The position numbers and the translations under genes were made by a program. From assembly GCF_007679325.1 (NCBI RefSeq), contig NZ_VEGI01000002.1:248001-312000 (forward strand): 64,000 bases of DNA. Reading direction: 5' to 3'. Every line of letters starts with the position of its first letter. Position 1 is the stretch's first letter. The notes under the pieces are model-generated. The model was not told the origin of the DNA. It was given only the letters and a program-made list of their open reading frames with translations, and searched no databases. The stretch comes from Arthrobacter sp. U41. Lineage in GTDB: Bacteria; Actinomycetota; Actinomycetes; Actinomycetales; Micrococcaceae. Positions 7,893-18,001 of this stretch are shown here, piece after piece.

Positions 7893-8519
7893 TTAGCCCA
7901 GGTCTGAGACGCCCGTGTAGGTCGCGTAGGTGGCGGGACCAGTTCGTTCGTAAACCTGGAGGGCGAGTCCGCCAGGGGTGGTCTGACTGCTGATGAGTCG
8001 CAGTCCCGCTGACGCGCCGCCGTCGGGGAAAAGGCGGCGGCCGCGGCCGACGATGACCGGAGCGACCACGAGCCGGAACTCGTCGATCAGCCCTGCGGCC
8101 AGCAGCGATTGCGCCAGCCGGGCGCTTCCGTGGATCTGGAGCTCCCGTCCGGGTTGCTGTTTGAGTTCTGCGACCTGCGCTGCGACGTCGCCCGAGAGGA
8201 TGGTGGTCGGATTCCAGCTGCCCGCCGTAAGAGTGTGCGAGGCGACGTATTTCGGCAGGCCGTTCATGAGCACGGTGAAGGGATCGTCCGAATCTGTGAT
8301 CTGCGGCCAGTCCCTCGCGAACGCGTCGTAGGTGCGGCGGCCGAGCAGGAGCGCGTCGGCCTGGCCGAGCCATTCCGCGGCCTGTCGGATGAATGCGCCG
8401 TCTATAAAAGGGACAAGCCATCCACCCTGAGTGAACCCGTCACTGGTGTCTTCCTCGGGCGAACCCGGGCCCTGTGATACGCCGTCAACACTCACGAATT
8501 CGAATACTGTCAGCTTCAT
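7893..8519 (-). CDS. dihydrofolate reductase family protein (RibD C-terminal-like)
   Basis: A 208-residue NADPH-binding reductase of the RibD_C/DHFR-like superfamily. Signatures are the N-terminal strand LTVFEFVSVDGVSQ, then LLLGRRTYDAFARDWP, LQIHGSARLAQSLLAAGLIDEFRLVVAPVIVGRGRRLF. Members of this branch are usually stand-alone and physiologically uncharacterised. True FolA activity is unlikely. AAAGGAG is well placed before the ATG. The UvrA-like gene lies 33 bp upstream on the same strand and may share a transcript. Confidence 0.85.
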   Translation of the reverse strand: MKLTVFEFVSVDGVSQGPGSPEEDTSDGFTQGGWLVPFIDGAFIRQAAEWLGQADALLLGRRTYDAFARDWPQITDSDDPFTVLMNGLPKYVASHTLTAGSWNPTTILSGDVAAQVAELKQQPGRELQIHGSARLAQSLLAAGLIDEFRLVVAPVIVGRGRRLFPDGGASAGLRLISSQTTPGGLALQVYERTGPATYATYTGVSDLG

Positions 8520-8552
8520 GGTCTCTCCTTTGAAAAATCAGACCGGGAAGAA

Positions 8553-10970
8553 TCAGCCGCCAACGTAGGCCGCGAGGTGCTCGCCGGTAAGGGTGGAGCG
8601 GGCGGCGACCAGCTCGGCCGGGGTGCCCTCGAAAACCACCCGGCCGCCGTCGTGACCGGCGCCGGGACCCAGGTCGATGAGCCAGTCGGCGTGCGCCATG
8701 ACCGCCTGGTGGTGCTCGATCACAATGACCGACTTGCCGGACTCGACCAGACGGTCGAGAAGGCCCAGCAGGTTCTGGACGTCGGCGAGGTGCAGGCCGG
8801 TGGTGGGTTCATCGAGAACGTAGACATCACCCTTCTCCGCCATCTGGGTGGCCAGCTTGACGCGCTGCCGCTCGCCGCCGGACAGCGTGGTGAGCGGCTG
8901 CCCGAGGGTGAGGTAGCCGAGCCCGACGTCAACCAGCCGGTCGAGGATCTTGTGCGCCGCCGGAGTCTTCGCCTCGCCGGCACCAAAGAACGCCTCGGCC
9001 TCGGTCATGGACATGGCCAGCACTTCGGCGATGTTGCGGCCGGCCAGCCGATATTCCAGGACCGACGCCTGGAACCTCCGGCCCTCGCACTCCTCGCAAA
9101 TGGATTCGACGGTGGCCATCACACCCAGTTCGGTGAAGATGACGCCCGCGCCGTTGCAGCTGGGGCAGGCCCCCTCCGAGTTCGAGCTGAACAGCGCGGG
9201 CTTGACGCCGTTGGCTTTGGCGAAGGCCTTGCGGATCGGCTCGAGCAGGCCCGTGTACGTGGCCGGGTTGCTGCGCCGCGAGCCCTTGATGGCCCCCTGG
9301 TCAATCACCACCACACCCTCGCGGCCGGCCACCGAGCCCTGGATCAGCGAGCTCTTGCCCGAACCCGCGACCCCCGTGACGACGCACAGCACGCCGAGCG
9401 GAACGTCGACGTCGACGTCCTTGAGGTTGTGCGTCGACGCTCCCCGCACCTCAAGCGCGCCGGACGGCGTCCGCACCGATTCCTTGACCTTTGCCCGGTC
9501 GTCGAGGTGGCGACCGGTGATGGTGTCACTCCCCCGCAGCCCCTCCACACTTCCCTCGAAGCAGACGCTGCCGCCGCCGGTGCCCGCGCCGGGACCGAGG
9601 TCAACCACGTGGTCGGCGATGGCGATGGTCTCCGGTTTGTGCTCGACGACGAGCACGGTGTTGCCCTTGTCCCGCAGCTGCAGCAGCAGCTGGTTCATCC
9701 GCTGGATGTCGTGCGGGTGCAGGCCGATCGTCGGTTCGTCGAAGACGTAGGTGATGTCGGTGAGCGACGAGCCCAGGTGCCGGATCATCTTGGTACGCTG
9801 CGCCTCTCCGCCGGAGAGTGTGCCCGCGGGCCGGTCCAGGGAAAGGTAGCCCAGCCCGATTTCGGCGAAGGAGTCGAGCAGGTGCTGCAGGCCCTTGAGC
9901 AGCGGCGCGACCGACGGCTCGTCGAGCCCGCGGACCCAGTCGGCGAGGTCGCTGATCTGCATCCCGCACAGCTCGGCGATGTTCCTGCCGTGGATCTTCG
10001 CGGACCTGGCTTCCGGGCTGAGCCGTGTGCCCTCGCACTCGGGGCAGGCCTGGAACGTGATGGCGCGCTCCACAAAAGCCCGGATGTGGGGCTGCATCGC
10101 GTCGACGTCCTTGGAGAGCATCGATTTCTGGATCTTCGGGATCAGGCCCTCATAGGTGAGATTGATGCCCTCGACCTTGATCTTGGTCGGTTCCTTGTAG
10201 AGGAGGTCGTGCATTTCCTTTTTGGTGAACTTCGCGATCGGCTTGTCCATGTCGAAGCCGGCGCCGCTGAAGATGCGGCCGTACCAGCCGTCCATGCTGT
10301 AGCCGGGCACGGTCAGCGCACCCTCGCCGAGCGACTTGGACTCGTCGTAGAGCGCGGTGAGGTCGAAGTCGGACACCGAGCCCATGCCCTCGCAGCGCGG
10401 ACACATGCCGCCCAGGTAGACCGCGTTCTGGACCACACTCTTCTCGACCCTGCCGCCGGCTTTTTCGGTGCTCATCACGCCGCTGGCTTTCCGCGTCGGG
10501 ACGTTGAAGGAGAACGCGGTGGGGGGCCCCACGTGCGGCGTCCCCAGCCGGCTGAAGAGGATGCGGAGCATGGCGTTGGCGTCGGTGGCAGTGCCCACCG
10601 TGGAGCGGGGGTTCGCGCCCATCCGCTCCTGGTCGACGATGATCGCCGTCGTCAATCCCTCGAGGTGGTCGACGTCGGGCCGCGCCAGGGTGGGCATGAA
10701 TCCCTGCACAAAGGCGCTGTAGGTCTCGTTGATCATGCGCTGCGACTCGGCCGCGATGGTGGCGAACACGAGCGAGCTCTTGCCCGAGCCGGAGACGCCG
10801 GTGAACACCGTCAGGCGGCGTTTCGGGATCTCAATGCTGATGTCCTTGAGGTTGTTCTCCCGCGCGCCCTGCACGCGGATCAGATCGTGGCTGTCCGCTT
10901 CGTGCAGTGCTGCCGACTGCTGGTCCGACTGTGCATCCGTCTGCGTTTCCGATGTCATAGCCATGCTCAT
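8553..10970 (-). CDS. UvrA-like ABC ATPase (excinuclease A paralogue)
   Basis: An 805-residue protein with two ABC modules. The first has Walker A GVSGSGKSS and signature LSGGEAQR; the second has Walker A GVAGSGKSS and signature LSGGERQR. Zinc-finger pairs are CPRCEGMG, CPECEGTR, CPSCNGAG and CEECEGRR. At 805 residues it is shorter than housekeeping UvrA (about 950) and resembles drug-resistance/DrrC-like UvrA paralogues that act on DNA-bound intercalators. A genuine nucleotide-excision role is therefore uncertain. The first ATG has GGAG six bases upstream. The DHFR-like gene follows. Confidence 0.88.
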   Translation of the reverse strand: MSMAMTSETQTDAQSDQQSAALHEADSHDLIRVQGARENNLKDISIEIPKRRLTVFTGVSGSGKSSLVFATIAAESQRMINETYSAFVQGFMPTLARPDVDHLEGLTTAIIVDQERMGANPRSTVGTATDANAMLRILFSRLGTPHVGPPTAFSFNVPTRKASGVMSTEKAGGRVEKSVVQNAVYLGGMCPRCEGMGSVSDFDLTALYDESKSLGEGALTVPGYSMDGWYGRIFSGAGFDMDKPIAKFTKKEMHDLLYKEPTKIKVEGINLTYEGLIPKIQKSMLSKDVDAMQPHIRAFVERAITFQACPECEGTRLSPEARSAKIHGRNIAELCGMQISDLADWVRGLDEPSVAPLLKGLQHLLDSFAEIGLGYLSLDRPAGTLSGGEAQRTKMIRHLGSSLTDITYVFDEPTIGLHPHDIQRMNQLLLQLRDKGNTVLVVEHKPETIAIADHVVDLGPGAGTGGGSVCFEGSVEGLRGSDTITGRHLDDRAKVKESVRTPSGALEVRGASTHNLKDVDVDVPLGVLCVVTGVAGSGKSSLIQGSVAGREGVVVIDQGAIKGSRRSNPATYTGLLEPIRKAFAKANGVKPALFSSNSEGACPSCNGAGVIFTELGVMATVESICEECEGRRFQASVLEYRLAGRNIAEVLAMSMTEAEAFFGAGEAKTPAAHKILDRLVDVGLGYLTLGQPLTTLSGGERQRVKLATQMAEKGDVYVLDEPTTGLHLADVQNLLGLLDRLVESGKSVIVIEHHQAVMAHADWLIDLGPGAGHDGGRVVFEGTPAELVAARSTLTGEHLAAYVGG

Positions 10971-11032
10971 CGTGTCTCCATCTCTTGGAAGGGCTGCCTG
11001 CCGATGCCCCTGACGGTCATGCTAGCAGCGGC

Positions 11033-11431
11033 TCATTGACCCCGCGGCTCCAGATTGGTGACGTCCGTCAGCCAGATCATGGCGGCGCTCCTGGAGGTGA
11101 AGAAGGCGTGCGGGTAATGGGTGTGCCGGCTCATGGCTGCCGCGATGACCCGGTCCACGGCGTTGGATCCGAGCACGGCGATGGCGAGCACGCCCGTCGT
11201 CCGCGCGAACTCGTACCGCGCTGCCGCCGTGATCTCCACGTCGGACATTTCCGAGAGCATCGGCATCGGGATTCCGCCACTGATCCGCTCCACCGCCAGC
11301 ATGGCGTCCCTGGCGTCCTCGACGCCGACCAACGAGCCGGGACGCCAGACAGATTCGATGATCCCGGCGCGCACGCGCAAGGAATTCTTCCCTTCAGCGG
11401 CGACAGCTCGATCAGGCATCATTGACTTCAT
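11033..11431 (-). CDS. hypothetical protein, SpoIIAA/STAS-like fold suspected
   Basis: A 132-residue protein with no named family that I recognise. The order of hydrophobic strands, FARTTGVLAIAVLGSNAVDRVIAAAM and a C-terminal FFTSRSAAMIWL, resembles short SpoIIAA-like (STAS) proteins of Arthrobacter. It lies upstream of the UvrA-like gene on the same strand, 62 bp away. Several ATGs crowd the N-terminus (11431, 11422, 11419), so the start is uncertain. Confidence 0.6.
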   Translation of the reverse strand: MKSMMPDRAVAAEGKNSLRVRAGIIESVWRPGSLVGVEDARDAMLAVERISGGIPMPMLSEMSDVEITAAARYEFARTTGVLAIAVLGSNAVDRVIAAAMSRHTHYPHAFFTSRSAAMIWLTDVTNLEPRGQ

Positions 11432-11491
11432 TCTAGGCCTGAGCAGGGACGATGCTCTGCAGCCGGTTCCCGCCCGGCCGAAACAAAAAGT

Positions 11492-11519
11492 GCCCGGCCG
11501 GTTCTCTCACCGGCCGGGC
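11492..11519 (-). terminator. rho-independent terminator of the alcohol dehydrogenase gene
   Basis: GCCCGGCCGGT (11492-11502) pairs perfectly with ACCGGCCGGGC (11509-11519) around a 6-nt loop. Read on the minus strand, the stem is followed within three bases by TTTTTGTTT. It lies just past the stop of the dehydrogenase gene. Confidence 0.88.
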
Positions 11520-11533
11520 CCTTGTCGCCGGAA

Positions 11534-12574
11534 TTACAGCGTGGACGTGTCAATCACGAAGCGGTACCGCACGTCGGAGGCGAGCACGCGCTCGTAGGCG
11601 TCGTTGATCTTCCCGGCCGGGATGACCTCGATCTCGGCGCCGAGCTGGTGCTCGGCGCAGAAGTCGAGCATTTCCTGCGTTTCCCGGATGCCGCCGATCA
11701 TGGATCCGGCGAAGGACCGGCGTCCCATGATCAGGGCGAACGCGTTCACGGGCAGCGGTTCCGCCGGGGCGCCCACGTTCACCAGTGCGCCGTCGAGGGT
11801 CAGCAGCTGCAGGTAGGAGCTGATGTCGATCGAGGCGCTGACGGTGTTGATGATCAGGTCGAAGGAGCCCGCGAGGTCCGCGAAGGTGTTCTCGTCGCTG
11901 GTGGCGTAGTAGTGGTCCGCGCCAAGTTTCAGGCCGTCTTCCTGCTTCTTCAGTGACTGCGAAAGGACGGTGACCTCGGCGCCCATGGCGTGCGCGATCT
12001 TGACGGCCATGTGTCCCAGCCCGCCGAGCCCGACGACAGCGACCTTCTTGCCGGGTCCTGCGCCCCAGTGGCGCAGCGGCGAGTAGGTGGTGATGCCGGC
12101 GCAGAGCAGCGGCGCGGCGACGTCGAGCTCGATGCCCTCCGGGATCCGGACGACGAAGTCCTCGGTCACCACCACATGGGTGGTGTAGCCGCCCTGGGTG
12201 ATGGTCCCGTCGCGGTCCAAGGCGCCGTAGGTGCCCGTGTTCCCTGCGAGGCAGTACTGCTCCTCGCCCTTCAGGCAGTTGGCGCACTCGCGGCAGGAGT
12301 TGACCATGCAGCCGACGCCGACGCGGTCGCCGACGGCGTGCTTGGTGACGGCCGAACCGACCTCGGTGACGATCCCGGCGATTTCGTGGCCCGGTGCCAG
12401 GGGGTACTGCTGCGGGCCCCAGTCGCCCCGGACGGTGTGGATGTCCGAGTGGCAGATGCCGGCGAACTTGATGTCGATCAGGACGTCGTGCGGGCCGACG
12501 TCCCGGCGCTCGATGGTGGTGGGAACGAGGGGTTCCGTCGCGGAAGTGGCGGCGTAAGCGTTAACGGTCAGCAT
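11534..12574 (-). CDS. zinc-dependent NAD(P) alcohol dehydrogenase
   Basis: A 346-residue medium-chain alcohol/aldehyde reductase of the YahK/cinnamyl-alcohol-dehydrogenase type. Catalytic zinc ligands lie in GICHSDIHT and GHEIAG. The structural-zinc cysteines are in [15 protein letters not shown], and the cofactor fold is [20 protein letters not shown]. The start MLTVNAYAA at 12574 has AGGAG upstream; the longer frame is read-through of non-coding sequence. It likely reduces aldehydes with NADPH. It is divergent from an MmyB-type regulator, and its own terminator follows. Confidence 0.92.
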   Translation of the reverse strand: MLTVNAYAATSATEPLVPTTIERRDVGPHDVLIDIKFAGICHSDIHTVRGDWGPQQYPLAPGHEIAGIVTEVGSAVTKHAVGDRVGVGCMVNSCRECANCLKGEEQYCLAGNTGTYGALDRDGTITQGGYTTHVVVTEDFVVRIPEGIELDVAAPLLCAGITTYSPLRHWGAGPGKKVAVVGLGGLGHMAVKIAHAMGAEVTVLSQSLKKQEDGLKLGADHYYATSDENTFADLAGSFDLIINTVSASIDISSYLQLLTLDGALVNVGAPAEPLPVNAFALIMGRRSFAGSMIGGIRETQEMLDFCAEHQLGAEIEVIPAGKINDAYERVLASDVRYRFVIDTSTL

Positions 12575-12763
12575 GGATCTCCTGCTTGTGGATGGTTTGG
12601 GGGGTCCCCGGCGTCCGGCACGGGTCAGGTGCGGCCTTTCGGCCCGGACGTCTTCGGGGGGCACTATCCATCAAACACCACCGGGCTGCCGGGAGGGAGG
12701 CCCTGCTGTGAGGGGTACTGGCAGGGACTCCCTTACGGCGCCGCACGCTCTACCGTTGAAGGC

Positions 12764-13678
12764 ATGGACAATCAGAGTGAGACGCGGGACTTCCTGGCTA
12801 CGCGGCGGGCGAAAATCACCCCGGAGCAGGCGGGTCTGCCGGTTTACGGCGGCAACCGCCGCGTCCCCGGACTGCGGCGCGGGGAAGTGGCCATGCTGGC
12901 CGGGGTCAGTGTCGAGTATTACACCCGGCTGGAACGCGGAAACCTCTCCGGAGTGTCCGAGGGAGTCCTGGAAGCCCTCGCGCAGGCGCTGCAGCTGGAC
13001 GAGGCGGAGCGGGCGCACCTGTTCGACCTGGCCCGGGCCGCCAGCACCACCCGCAAGCCGCAGCGCCGCCGCCCCGCTGTCCAGCCCGTCCGGGCGAGCG
13101 TGCAGCTGATGCTCGACGCGATCACCAACGCCCCGGCGTTCGTGCGCAACGGGCGCCTGGACGTCCTCGCCGCCAACCAGCTCGGCCGCGCCATGTACTC
13201 CGAGATGTACGGAGGCCCCGCCCGGCCGGCCAACTTTGCGCGGTTCCTCTTCCTGGACGACCGTTCCCGCGGCTTCTACCCGGACTGGGAGCGCGCCGCG
13301 AATGACACGGTGGCGATCCTGCGCACCGAGGCCGGCCGTGATCCCTACGACCGCGGCCTCACCGACCTTGTGGGGGAACTGTCCACCCGCAGTGAGGAGT
13401 TCCGGACCCGGTGGGCGGCCCACAACGTGCGCCTGCACCACACCGGCCGCAAGCACTTTCGGCACCCCGTGGTGGGGGACCTCCACCTCATGTACGAATC
13501 CCTGGACCTTTCGGCCGACGCCGGGCTGTCACTGCTGGTCTATACGGCCGAGCCCGGTTCGCCCACCGGCGACGCCTTGCGGCTGCTGGCCAGCTGGGCC
13601 GCGACCCACGAGTCGGAGTCGCAGCCGGCCCAGCCGTCAGCGGCTACCCAATCAGGGCCAGCACCGCTCCAGCAGTAA
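12764..13678 (+). CDS. MmyB-type XRE transcriptional regulator
   Basis: A 304-residue paralogue of the regulator at the window start. The N-terminal HTH spans about residues 30-75 ([25 protein letters not shown]), followed by an MmyB-like domain with FYPDWERAA and [16 protein letters not shown]. The latter family binds hydrophobic ligands in known structures. The start ATG is 189 bp from the divergent alcohol dehydrogenase, its probable target. The last 35 bp overlap the 3' end of the convergent biotin carboxylase gene. Confidence 0.9.
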   Translation: MDNQSETRDFLATRRAKITPEQAGLPVYGGNRRVPGLRRGEVAMLAGVSVEYYTRLERGNLSGVSEGVLEALAQALQLDEAERAHLFDLARAASTTRKPQRRRPAVQPVRASVQLMLDAITNAPAFVRNGRLDVLAANQLGRAMYSEMYGGPARPANFARFLFLDDRSRGFYPDWERAANDTVAILRTEAGRDPYDRGLTDLVGELSTRSEEFRTRWAAHNVRLHHTGRKHFRHPVVGDLHLMYESLDLSADAGLSLLVYTAEPGSPTGDALRLLASWAATHESESQPAQPSAATQSGPAPLQQ

Positions 13679-15413
13679 CAACACCGCCGGCCTCCGCGCG
13701 GAGGCCCGTCACGGTCCCGTCGCGGTGGGCGGAGACCTGAGTTTCCATTTTCATCGCTTCCAGCACGACGACGGGATCCCCCGCGGAGACTGCGGCTCCC
13801 GGTGTGACGAGCCACTTCACCACGGTTCCGGCCATGCCGGCGCGCAGCTCCCCCGGATCCGCGGCGGCGGCACCGCCGTCGGACGCTGCACCATCAAGGG
13901 ATCCGTCCACGGAGACTCCCGCGGGGACGGGACCGCCGGAGCGGGCCCAGCCGTCCAGCAGGTCCGCGGGCAGCCCGACGGCCATCCGGCGGCCGTCCAC
14001 CTCGACGGTGATGGTGCGCCGTTCGCCGTCGGGCGCGGTGGTGCTGAAGTCCGGGTCGGCGGAGATGGTGTCGGCGAAGTCGGTTTCGATCCAGCGGGTG
14101 TGGATGCCGAGGCCGGCTTCGGAGGTGAAGTCCGGGGATTCGAGCACGGCGCGGTGGAACGGGAGCACGGTGGCCACGCCGGTGATGCTGATTTCGGCGA
14201 GGGCGCGGCGGGCGCGGCGCAGGGCCTGCTGCCGGTCCGCGCCGGTGACGATCAGTTTCGCCAGCAGGGAATCGAACTGCGGCGGAACGAAGGACCCGGA
14301 GCGGACGCCGGTGTCCAGCCGGATGCCGGGGCCGGTTGGGCCGTGGAACTCGTCAACCGTGCCCGGCGAGGGCAGGAAGCCGCGCCCCACGTCCTCGGCG
14401 TTGAGCCGGAATTCGAAGGAGTGCCCGCGCGGCGCCGGGTCCGCCGTGATGCGCAGCGGCTCCCCCGCGGCGATGCGGAATTGTTCCTGCACGAGGTCGA
14501 TCCCGGTGGTTTCCTCGGTGATGGGGTGCTCCACCTGCAGCCGGGTGTTGACCTCAAGGAACGCCACGGTGCCGTCCGCGGCGACCAGGAATTCCACCGT
14601 TCCGGCGCCGGAGTAGCCGGCTTCGCGGCAGACGGCCTTGGCGGCGTCGTAGATCTGGCGGGTCTGGTCGTCGCTGAGGAACGGCGCGGGTGCCTCCTCC
14701 ACGAGTTTCTGGTGCCGGCGCTGGAGCGAGCAGTCGCGGGTTCCGACGACGACGACGTTGCCGTGTGTGTCCGCGAGGACCTGCGCTTCGACGTGCCGCG
14801 GCCGGTCGAGGTAGCGCTCCACGAAGCATTCACCGCGGCCGAAGGCGGCGACGGCCTCGCGGACGGCGGAGTCGAAGGCTTCCTCGACCTCGTCCAGGGC
14901 CCGGACCACCTTCATGCCGCGGCCGCCGCCGCCGAAGGCCGCCTTGATGGCGATCGGCAGACCGTGCTGTTCGGCGAAGGCGCGGGCCTCGGCGGCGGAT
15001 TCCACCGGGCCGTCACTGCCGGCGACCAGCGGGGCGCCGGCCCGGACGGCGGTCTCGCGGGCGGTGATTTTGTTGCCGAGCAGCCGGATGGCGTCGGGGG
15101 TGGGGCCGATCCAGGTGAGTCCGGCGTCGAGGACGGCCTGGGCGAATTCGGCGTTCTCGGACAGGAAGCCGTAGCCGGGGTGGAGGGCGTCGGCGCCGGA
15201 GCCGGCCGCGGCGGCGAGCAGCTTGGGGATGTTCAGGTAGGTGTCCGCGGGCGCGTTGCCGCCCAGGGCGTAGGCCTCGTCCGCGGCGGAGACGTGCAGG
15301 GCGTCGGCGTCGATGTCCGCGTAGACGGCGACGGAGGCCAGCTGCGCGTCGTCGCAGGCCTGGGCGATCCGGACGGCGATTTCTCCGCGGTTGGCGATCA
15401 GGACCTTGCGCAT
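13644..15413 (-). CDS. biotin carboxylase with fused BCCP domain
   Basis: A 589-residue protein. The biotin-carboxylase N-domain begins [15 protein letters not shown], the ATP-grasp follows with the glycine loop [11 protein letters not shown], and [15 protein letters not shown] is the catalytic region. The C-terminal biotinyl-lipoyl domain carries EAMKM with the biotinylated lysine near residue 555. It charges biotin with CO2 using ATP and bicarbonate. Here it follows the fused PxpB-PxpC gene with a 1-bp TGATG overlap, and no acyl-CoA carboxyltransferase is nearby. It probably works with the Pxp proteins rather than in fatty-acid synthesis. Confidence 0.92.
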   Translation of the reverse strand: MRKVLIANRGEIAVRIAQACDDAQLASVAVYADIDADALHVSAADEAYALGGNAPADTYLNIPKLLAAAAGSGADALHPGYGFLSENAEFAQAVLDAGLTWIGPTPDAIRLLGNKITARETAVRAGAPLVAGSDGPVESAAEARAFAEQHGLPIAIKAAFGGGGRGMKVVRALDEVEEAFDSAVREAVAAFGRGECFVERYLDRPRHVEAQVLADTHGNVVVVGTRDCSLQRRHQKLVEEAPAPFLSDDQTRQIYDAAKAVCREAGYSGAGTVEFLVAADGTVAFLEVNTRLQVEHPITEETTGIDLVQEQFRIAAGEPLRITADPAPRGHSFEFRLNAEDVGRGFLPSPGTVDEFHGPTGPGIRLDTGVRSGSFVPPQFDSLLAKLIVTGADRQQALRRARRALAEISITGVATVLPFHRAVLESPDFTSEAGLGIHTRWIETDFADTISADPDFSTTAPDGERRTITVEVDGRRMAVGLPADLLDGWARSGGPVPAGVSVDGSLDGAASDGGAAAADPGELRAGMAGTVVKWLVTPGAAVSAGDPVVVLEAMKMETQVSAHRDGTVTGLRAEAGGVVTAGAVLALIG

Positions 15414-17083
15414 CAGTTACTCGCTTCTTGTTCGGGGGTGGTGTTCTCGGTGATGGGGCTTGCGGCCCAGCGGAAGCGGATTTTGCCGCCGATCGGGACC
15501 TGGGCGGCGCGGTCCAGCTGGGAGTCGACCACGACGGCGATCACCGGGTAGCCGCCGGTGATCGGGTGGTCGGCCAGGAACAGCACGGGAAGTCCTTCCG
15601 GCGGAACCTGCAGGGCGCCGGCGACGGTGCCTTCGCTGGCGAGTTCGCCCTGGCGGGTGCGCTGCAGCGGGGTTCCCTGCAGGCGCATCCCCACGCGGTT
15701 GGACTGCGGTTTCACTTCCCAGTCCTGGCCGCAGAAGGACGCCAGCGCCCCGGCATCGAACCAGTCGGCGCGGGGTCCGGGGACGACGTCGAGCACGGTG
15801 ACGCCGGTGTCCGGGAAGTCCGGCTGGAGTTCGGGGTGTCCCACGACGCCGGACTCGGCTTCCCCGCCGGCGGCGAGGAGCTGGCCGCCGGCCAGCGGAG
15901 CGGGGCCGATCCCGGACATGGTGTCCGTGGAGCGGCTGCCGAGCACCGGGGCGGTGTCCACGCCGCCGCGGACGGCGAGGTAGCTGCGGAAGCCGCTCTG
16001 CGGTGCCCCGATGGCGAGGGTTTCGCCGTCGAGCAGCGCGAAGGGGGTGGCCATGGGAACGGTGCGCCATGCTGGTTCGAAGTCGTCCTCGGACGGCGTC
16101 TCGATGGTCAGCTCTGCGGGAGCCCCGGTGACGGCGAGGACCTGGTCCCCGACGGCCTGCACCGACAGGCCGCCGGCGACGGTTTCCACCGCGGCGGCCG
16201 ACGGCGCGTTCCCGACCAGGCGGTTGGCGCGGCGCAGCGAGGCGCGGTCCAGAGCGCCGGCCGCGGAGACGCCCAGGCCGGAGTGGCCGTAGCGGCCCAG
16301 GTCCTGGATCAGGCTCTGCAGGCCGGGGGAAACGATCCGCAGGCCGGACGCCACCTCCGTAGCAGGTGGCGGGGCAGTGCGGTCCTGGGCAGGGCTCTCC
16401 GGCGTCAGCGTGACAAGCTCCCGGACGGCGCGGAACCGGACCCGGTGGCCGGGGGCGGCCAGGGCGGGCTGTTCCCGGTCCAGGTCCCACATCCTGGCTC
16501 CGGTGCGGCCGATCAGCTGCCATCCGCCGGGCGAGCGGCGCGGGTACACGGCCGAGTAGTTTCCGGCCAGCGCCACCGAACCGGCGGGGACCGCGGTGCG
16601 CGGGGAGCTGCGCCGCGGCACCTCAAGGTCCTGGTTCTCCCCCAGCATGTAGCCGAATCCGGGGGCGAAGCCGGCGAAGGCAACGGTCCAGATCTGGCCG
16701 GTGTGGGCGGCGATCACGCCGTCGGGTCCCAGGCCGGTCAGCTGCCCCACCTCGGCCAGGTCCTCGCCGTCGTACACGGTGTCGATGAGCACCAGTTCGC
16801 CGTCCCGCTGCACGGGGGCGGTGAGGTCGAGCTGGAGCAGACGGGCGGCCATCCGCCGGGCGGCAGCCGGTGAGTCGGCCGTGATCAGCACCGTCTCGGC
16901 CGCGGCGAGGACGTCCAGCTGCCCCGGCAGGGGGTGTTCCAGGAGCAGCGCCTGGAGGGCCAGCACGTCCTGGGTTCCGGAGAGCTCGGCGAGCACCGCC
17001 CGGGTTCCCACCGCCCGCACGGAGCCCACCTTGGAAACTGCCGCGTTCTGTAGTGCCAGGGTGTCCCCCGCTGTCTCAATCAT
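15413..17083 (-). CDS. pxpBC: 5-oxoprolinase subunits B and C fused (KipI-KipA fusion)
   Basis: A 556-residue fusion. Residues ~1-230 match the KipI/PxpB (AHS1) domain, including [11 protein letters not shown] and [10 protein letters not shown]. Residues ~245-545 match KipA/PxpC (AHS2), beginning [19 protein letters not shown]. With PxpA these subunits form the ATP-dependent prokaryotic 5-oxoprolinase, which opens 5-oxo-L-proline to glutamate. In Bacillus subtilis kipI and kipA are separate genes. The ATG has GAAGG at a good distance. It lies 47 bp downstream of pxpA and overlaps the biotin carboxylase gene by one base. Confidence 0.9.
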   Translation of the reverse strand: MIETAGDTLALQNAAVSKVGSVRAVGTRAVLAELSGTQDVLALQALLLEHPLPGQLDVLAAAETVLITADSPAAARRMAARLLQLDLTAPVQRDGELVLIDTVYDGEDLAEVGQLTGLGPDGVIAAHTGQIWTVAFAGFAPGFGYMLGENQDLEVPRRSSPRTAVPAGSVALAGNYSAVYPRRSPGGWQLIGRTGARMWDLDREQPALAAPGHRVRFRAVRELVTLTPESPAQDRTAPPPATEVASGLRIVSPGLQSLIQDLGRYGHSGLGVSAAGALDRASLRRANRLVGNAPSAAAVETVAGGLSVQAVGDQVLAVTGAPAELTIETPSEDDFEPAWRTVPMATPFALLDGETLAIGAPQSGFRSYLAVRGGVDTAPVLGSRSTDTMSGIGPAPLAGGQLLAAGGEAESGVVGHPELQPDFPDTGVTVLDVVPGPRADWFDAGALASFCGQDWEVKPQSNRVGMRLQGTPLQRTRQGELASEGTVAGALQVPPEGLPVLFLADHPITGGYPVIAVVVDSQLDRAAQVPIGGKIRFRWAASPITENTTPEQEASN

Positions 17084-17130
17084 CAGCTGCCTTCATCGTT
17101 GCCGGTGCCTTTGGTCTGGATCCGCGCCGC

Positions 17131-17895
17131 TTAGTCGTGGGCGAATGCGGCCATGCCGATGCCGGCGGCCGTCAGGGCCTCCCGGACTGCCGCGGCCATG
17201 GTCACGGCCCCCGGGGAGTCGCCGTGCACGCAGATGCTCTCTGCACGGATCTTCAGGATGGAGCCGTCAATCGTGCGGACAGCGGAATCGGAGGCCATCC
17301 GGAGGACATGCTCAGTGACCTCCGCATGGTCGTGCAAGACGGCTCCGGGCAGCGTGCGGGACACCAGGGTGCCGTCCGGGTTGTAGGCCCGGTCCGCGAA
17401 GGCTTCGGTCACGGCACGAAGGCCCGCGGCCTCGGCCAGGCGGAGCACCTCGGAGCCCGGCAGGCCCAGGATGGGAAGGTTCGGGTCGACGGATTTTACG
17501 GCGTCGACCACGGCTTTCGCCTGCGCGGTGTGCGCCACAATCGCGTTGTACAGGCCGCCGTGCGGCTTGACGTAGGTGACCTTTCCGCCTTCCGCGGCGG
17601 CGAGGGCCTGCAGCGCGCCGATCTGGTAGACGACGTCGTCCGCGAGTTCGATCGGGTCGATGTCCAGGAAGCGGCGGCCGAAACCTGCGAGGTCGCGGTA
17701 GCCCACATGGGCGCCGATCACGACGCCGGCGGCCACCGCCTCGCGGCAGGTCCTCCGGATCACGCTGGGGTCGCCGGCATGGAACCCGCAGGCGACATTC
17801 GCGCTTGAAACCGAACGGAACATCGCCGTGTCGTCGCCCAGGCTCCAGCGTCCGTAGGACTCGCCGACGTCGCTGTTTAGGTCGATGGTTGCCAT
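17131..17895 (-). CDS. pxpA: 5-oxoprolinase subunit A (LamB/YcsF family)
   Basis: A 254-residue TIM-barrel-like subunit of the PxpABC 5-oxoprolinase. Family motifs are [12 protein letters not shown] at the N-terminus, [35 protein letters not shown] and [11 protein letters not shown]. The start MATIDLN at 17895 has GAGG seven bases upstream and matches homologues; a longer start at 17913 is less likely. It is the first gene of the pxpA-pxpBC-biotin carboxylase operon. A 13-bp palindrome lies 54 bp upstream in the gap shared with gntR. Confidence 0.93.
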   Translation of the reverse strand: MATIDLNSDVGESYGRWSLGDDTAMFRSVSSANVACGFHAGDPSVIRRTCREAVAAGVVIGAHVGYRDLAGFGRRFLDIDPIELADDVVYQIGALQALAAAEGGKVTYVKPHGGLYNAIVAHTAQAKAVVDAVKSVDPNLPILGLPGSEVLRLAEAAGLRAVTEAFADRAYNPDGTLVSRTLPGAVLHDHAEVTEHVLRMASDSAVRTIDGSILKIRAESICVHGDSPGAVTMAAAVREALTAAGIGMAAFAHD

Positions 17896-17948
17896 CTGTG
17901 ATCCTCGTCTCATTGATTCCCTCTATCAAGGATGCATCAAATCCTCGG

Positions 17949-17961
17949 ATTGTTCAACAAT
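17949..17961. promoter_or_regulatory. GntR-type operator ATTGTTCAACAAT (pxpA/gntR divergon)
   Basis: A perfect 13-bp palindrome about a central base, between divergent pxpA and the FCD-type gntR. The same sequence, with at most one arm mismatch, occurs twice upstream of the NRAMP-like gene (18813-18825 and 18837-18849). The first of those copies also shares the following TTCCT. GntR/FadR regulators bind short palindromes of this size. Confidence 0.82.
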
Positions 17962-18001
17962 TCCTAGATTCCACGATGTGGCGGTCGTGTAAATTTCACG
18001 T

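Noticed and set aside
8577..11039. 820-codon open frame on the plus strand opposite the UvrA-like gene
   Set aside because: It mirrors the UvrA-like gene and has no recognisable domain. The minus-strand protein has complete ABC motifs. Long antisense frames are expected at this GC content.
12575..12664. N-terminal extension of the alcohol dehydrogenase to 12664
   Set aside because: The extension is Arg/Pro-rich non-coding sequence; ATG 12574 has a well-placed AGGAG and matches homologues.
13236..15551. 771-codon plus-strand frame across the biotin carboxylase gene
   Set aside because: Low-complexity Gly/Val/Ala sequence opposite a clear biotin carboxylase; antisense shadow.
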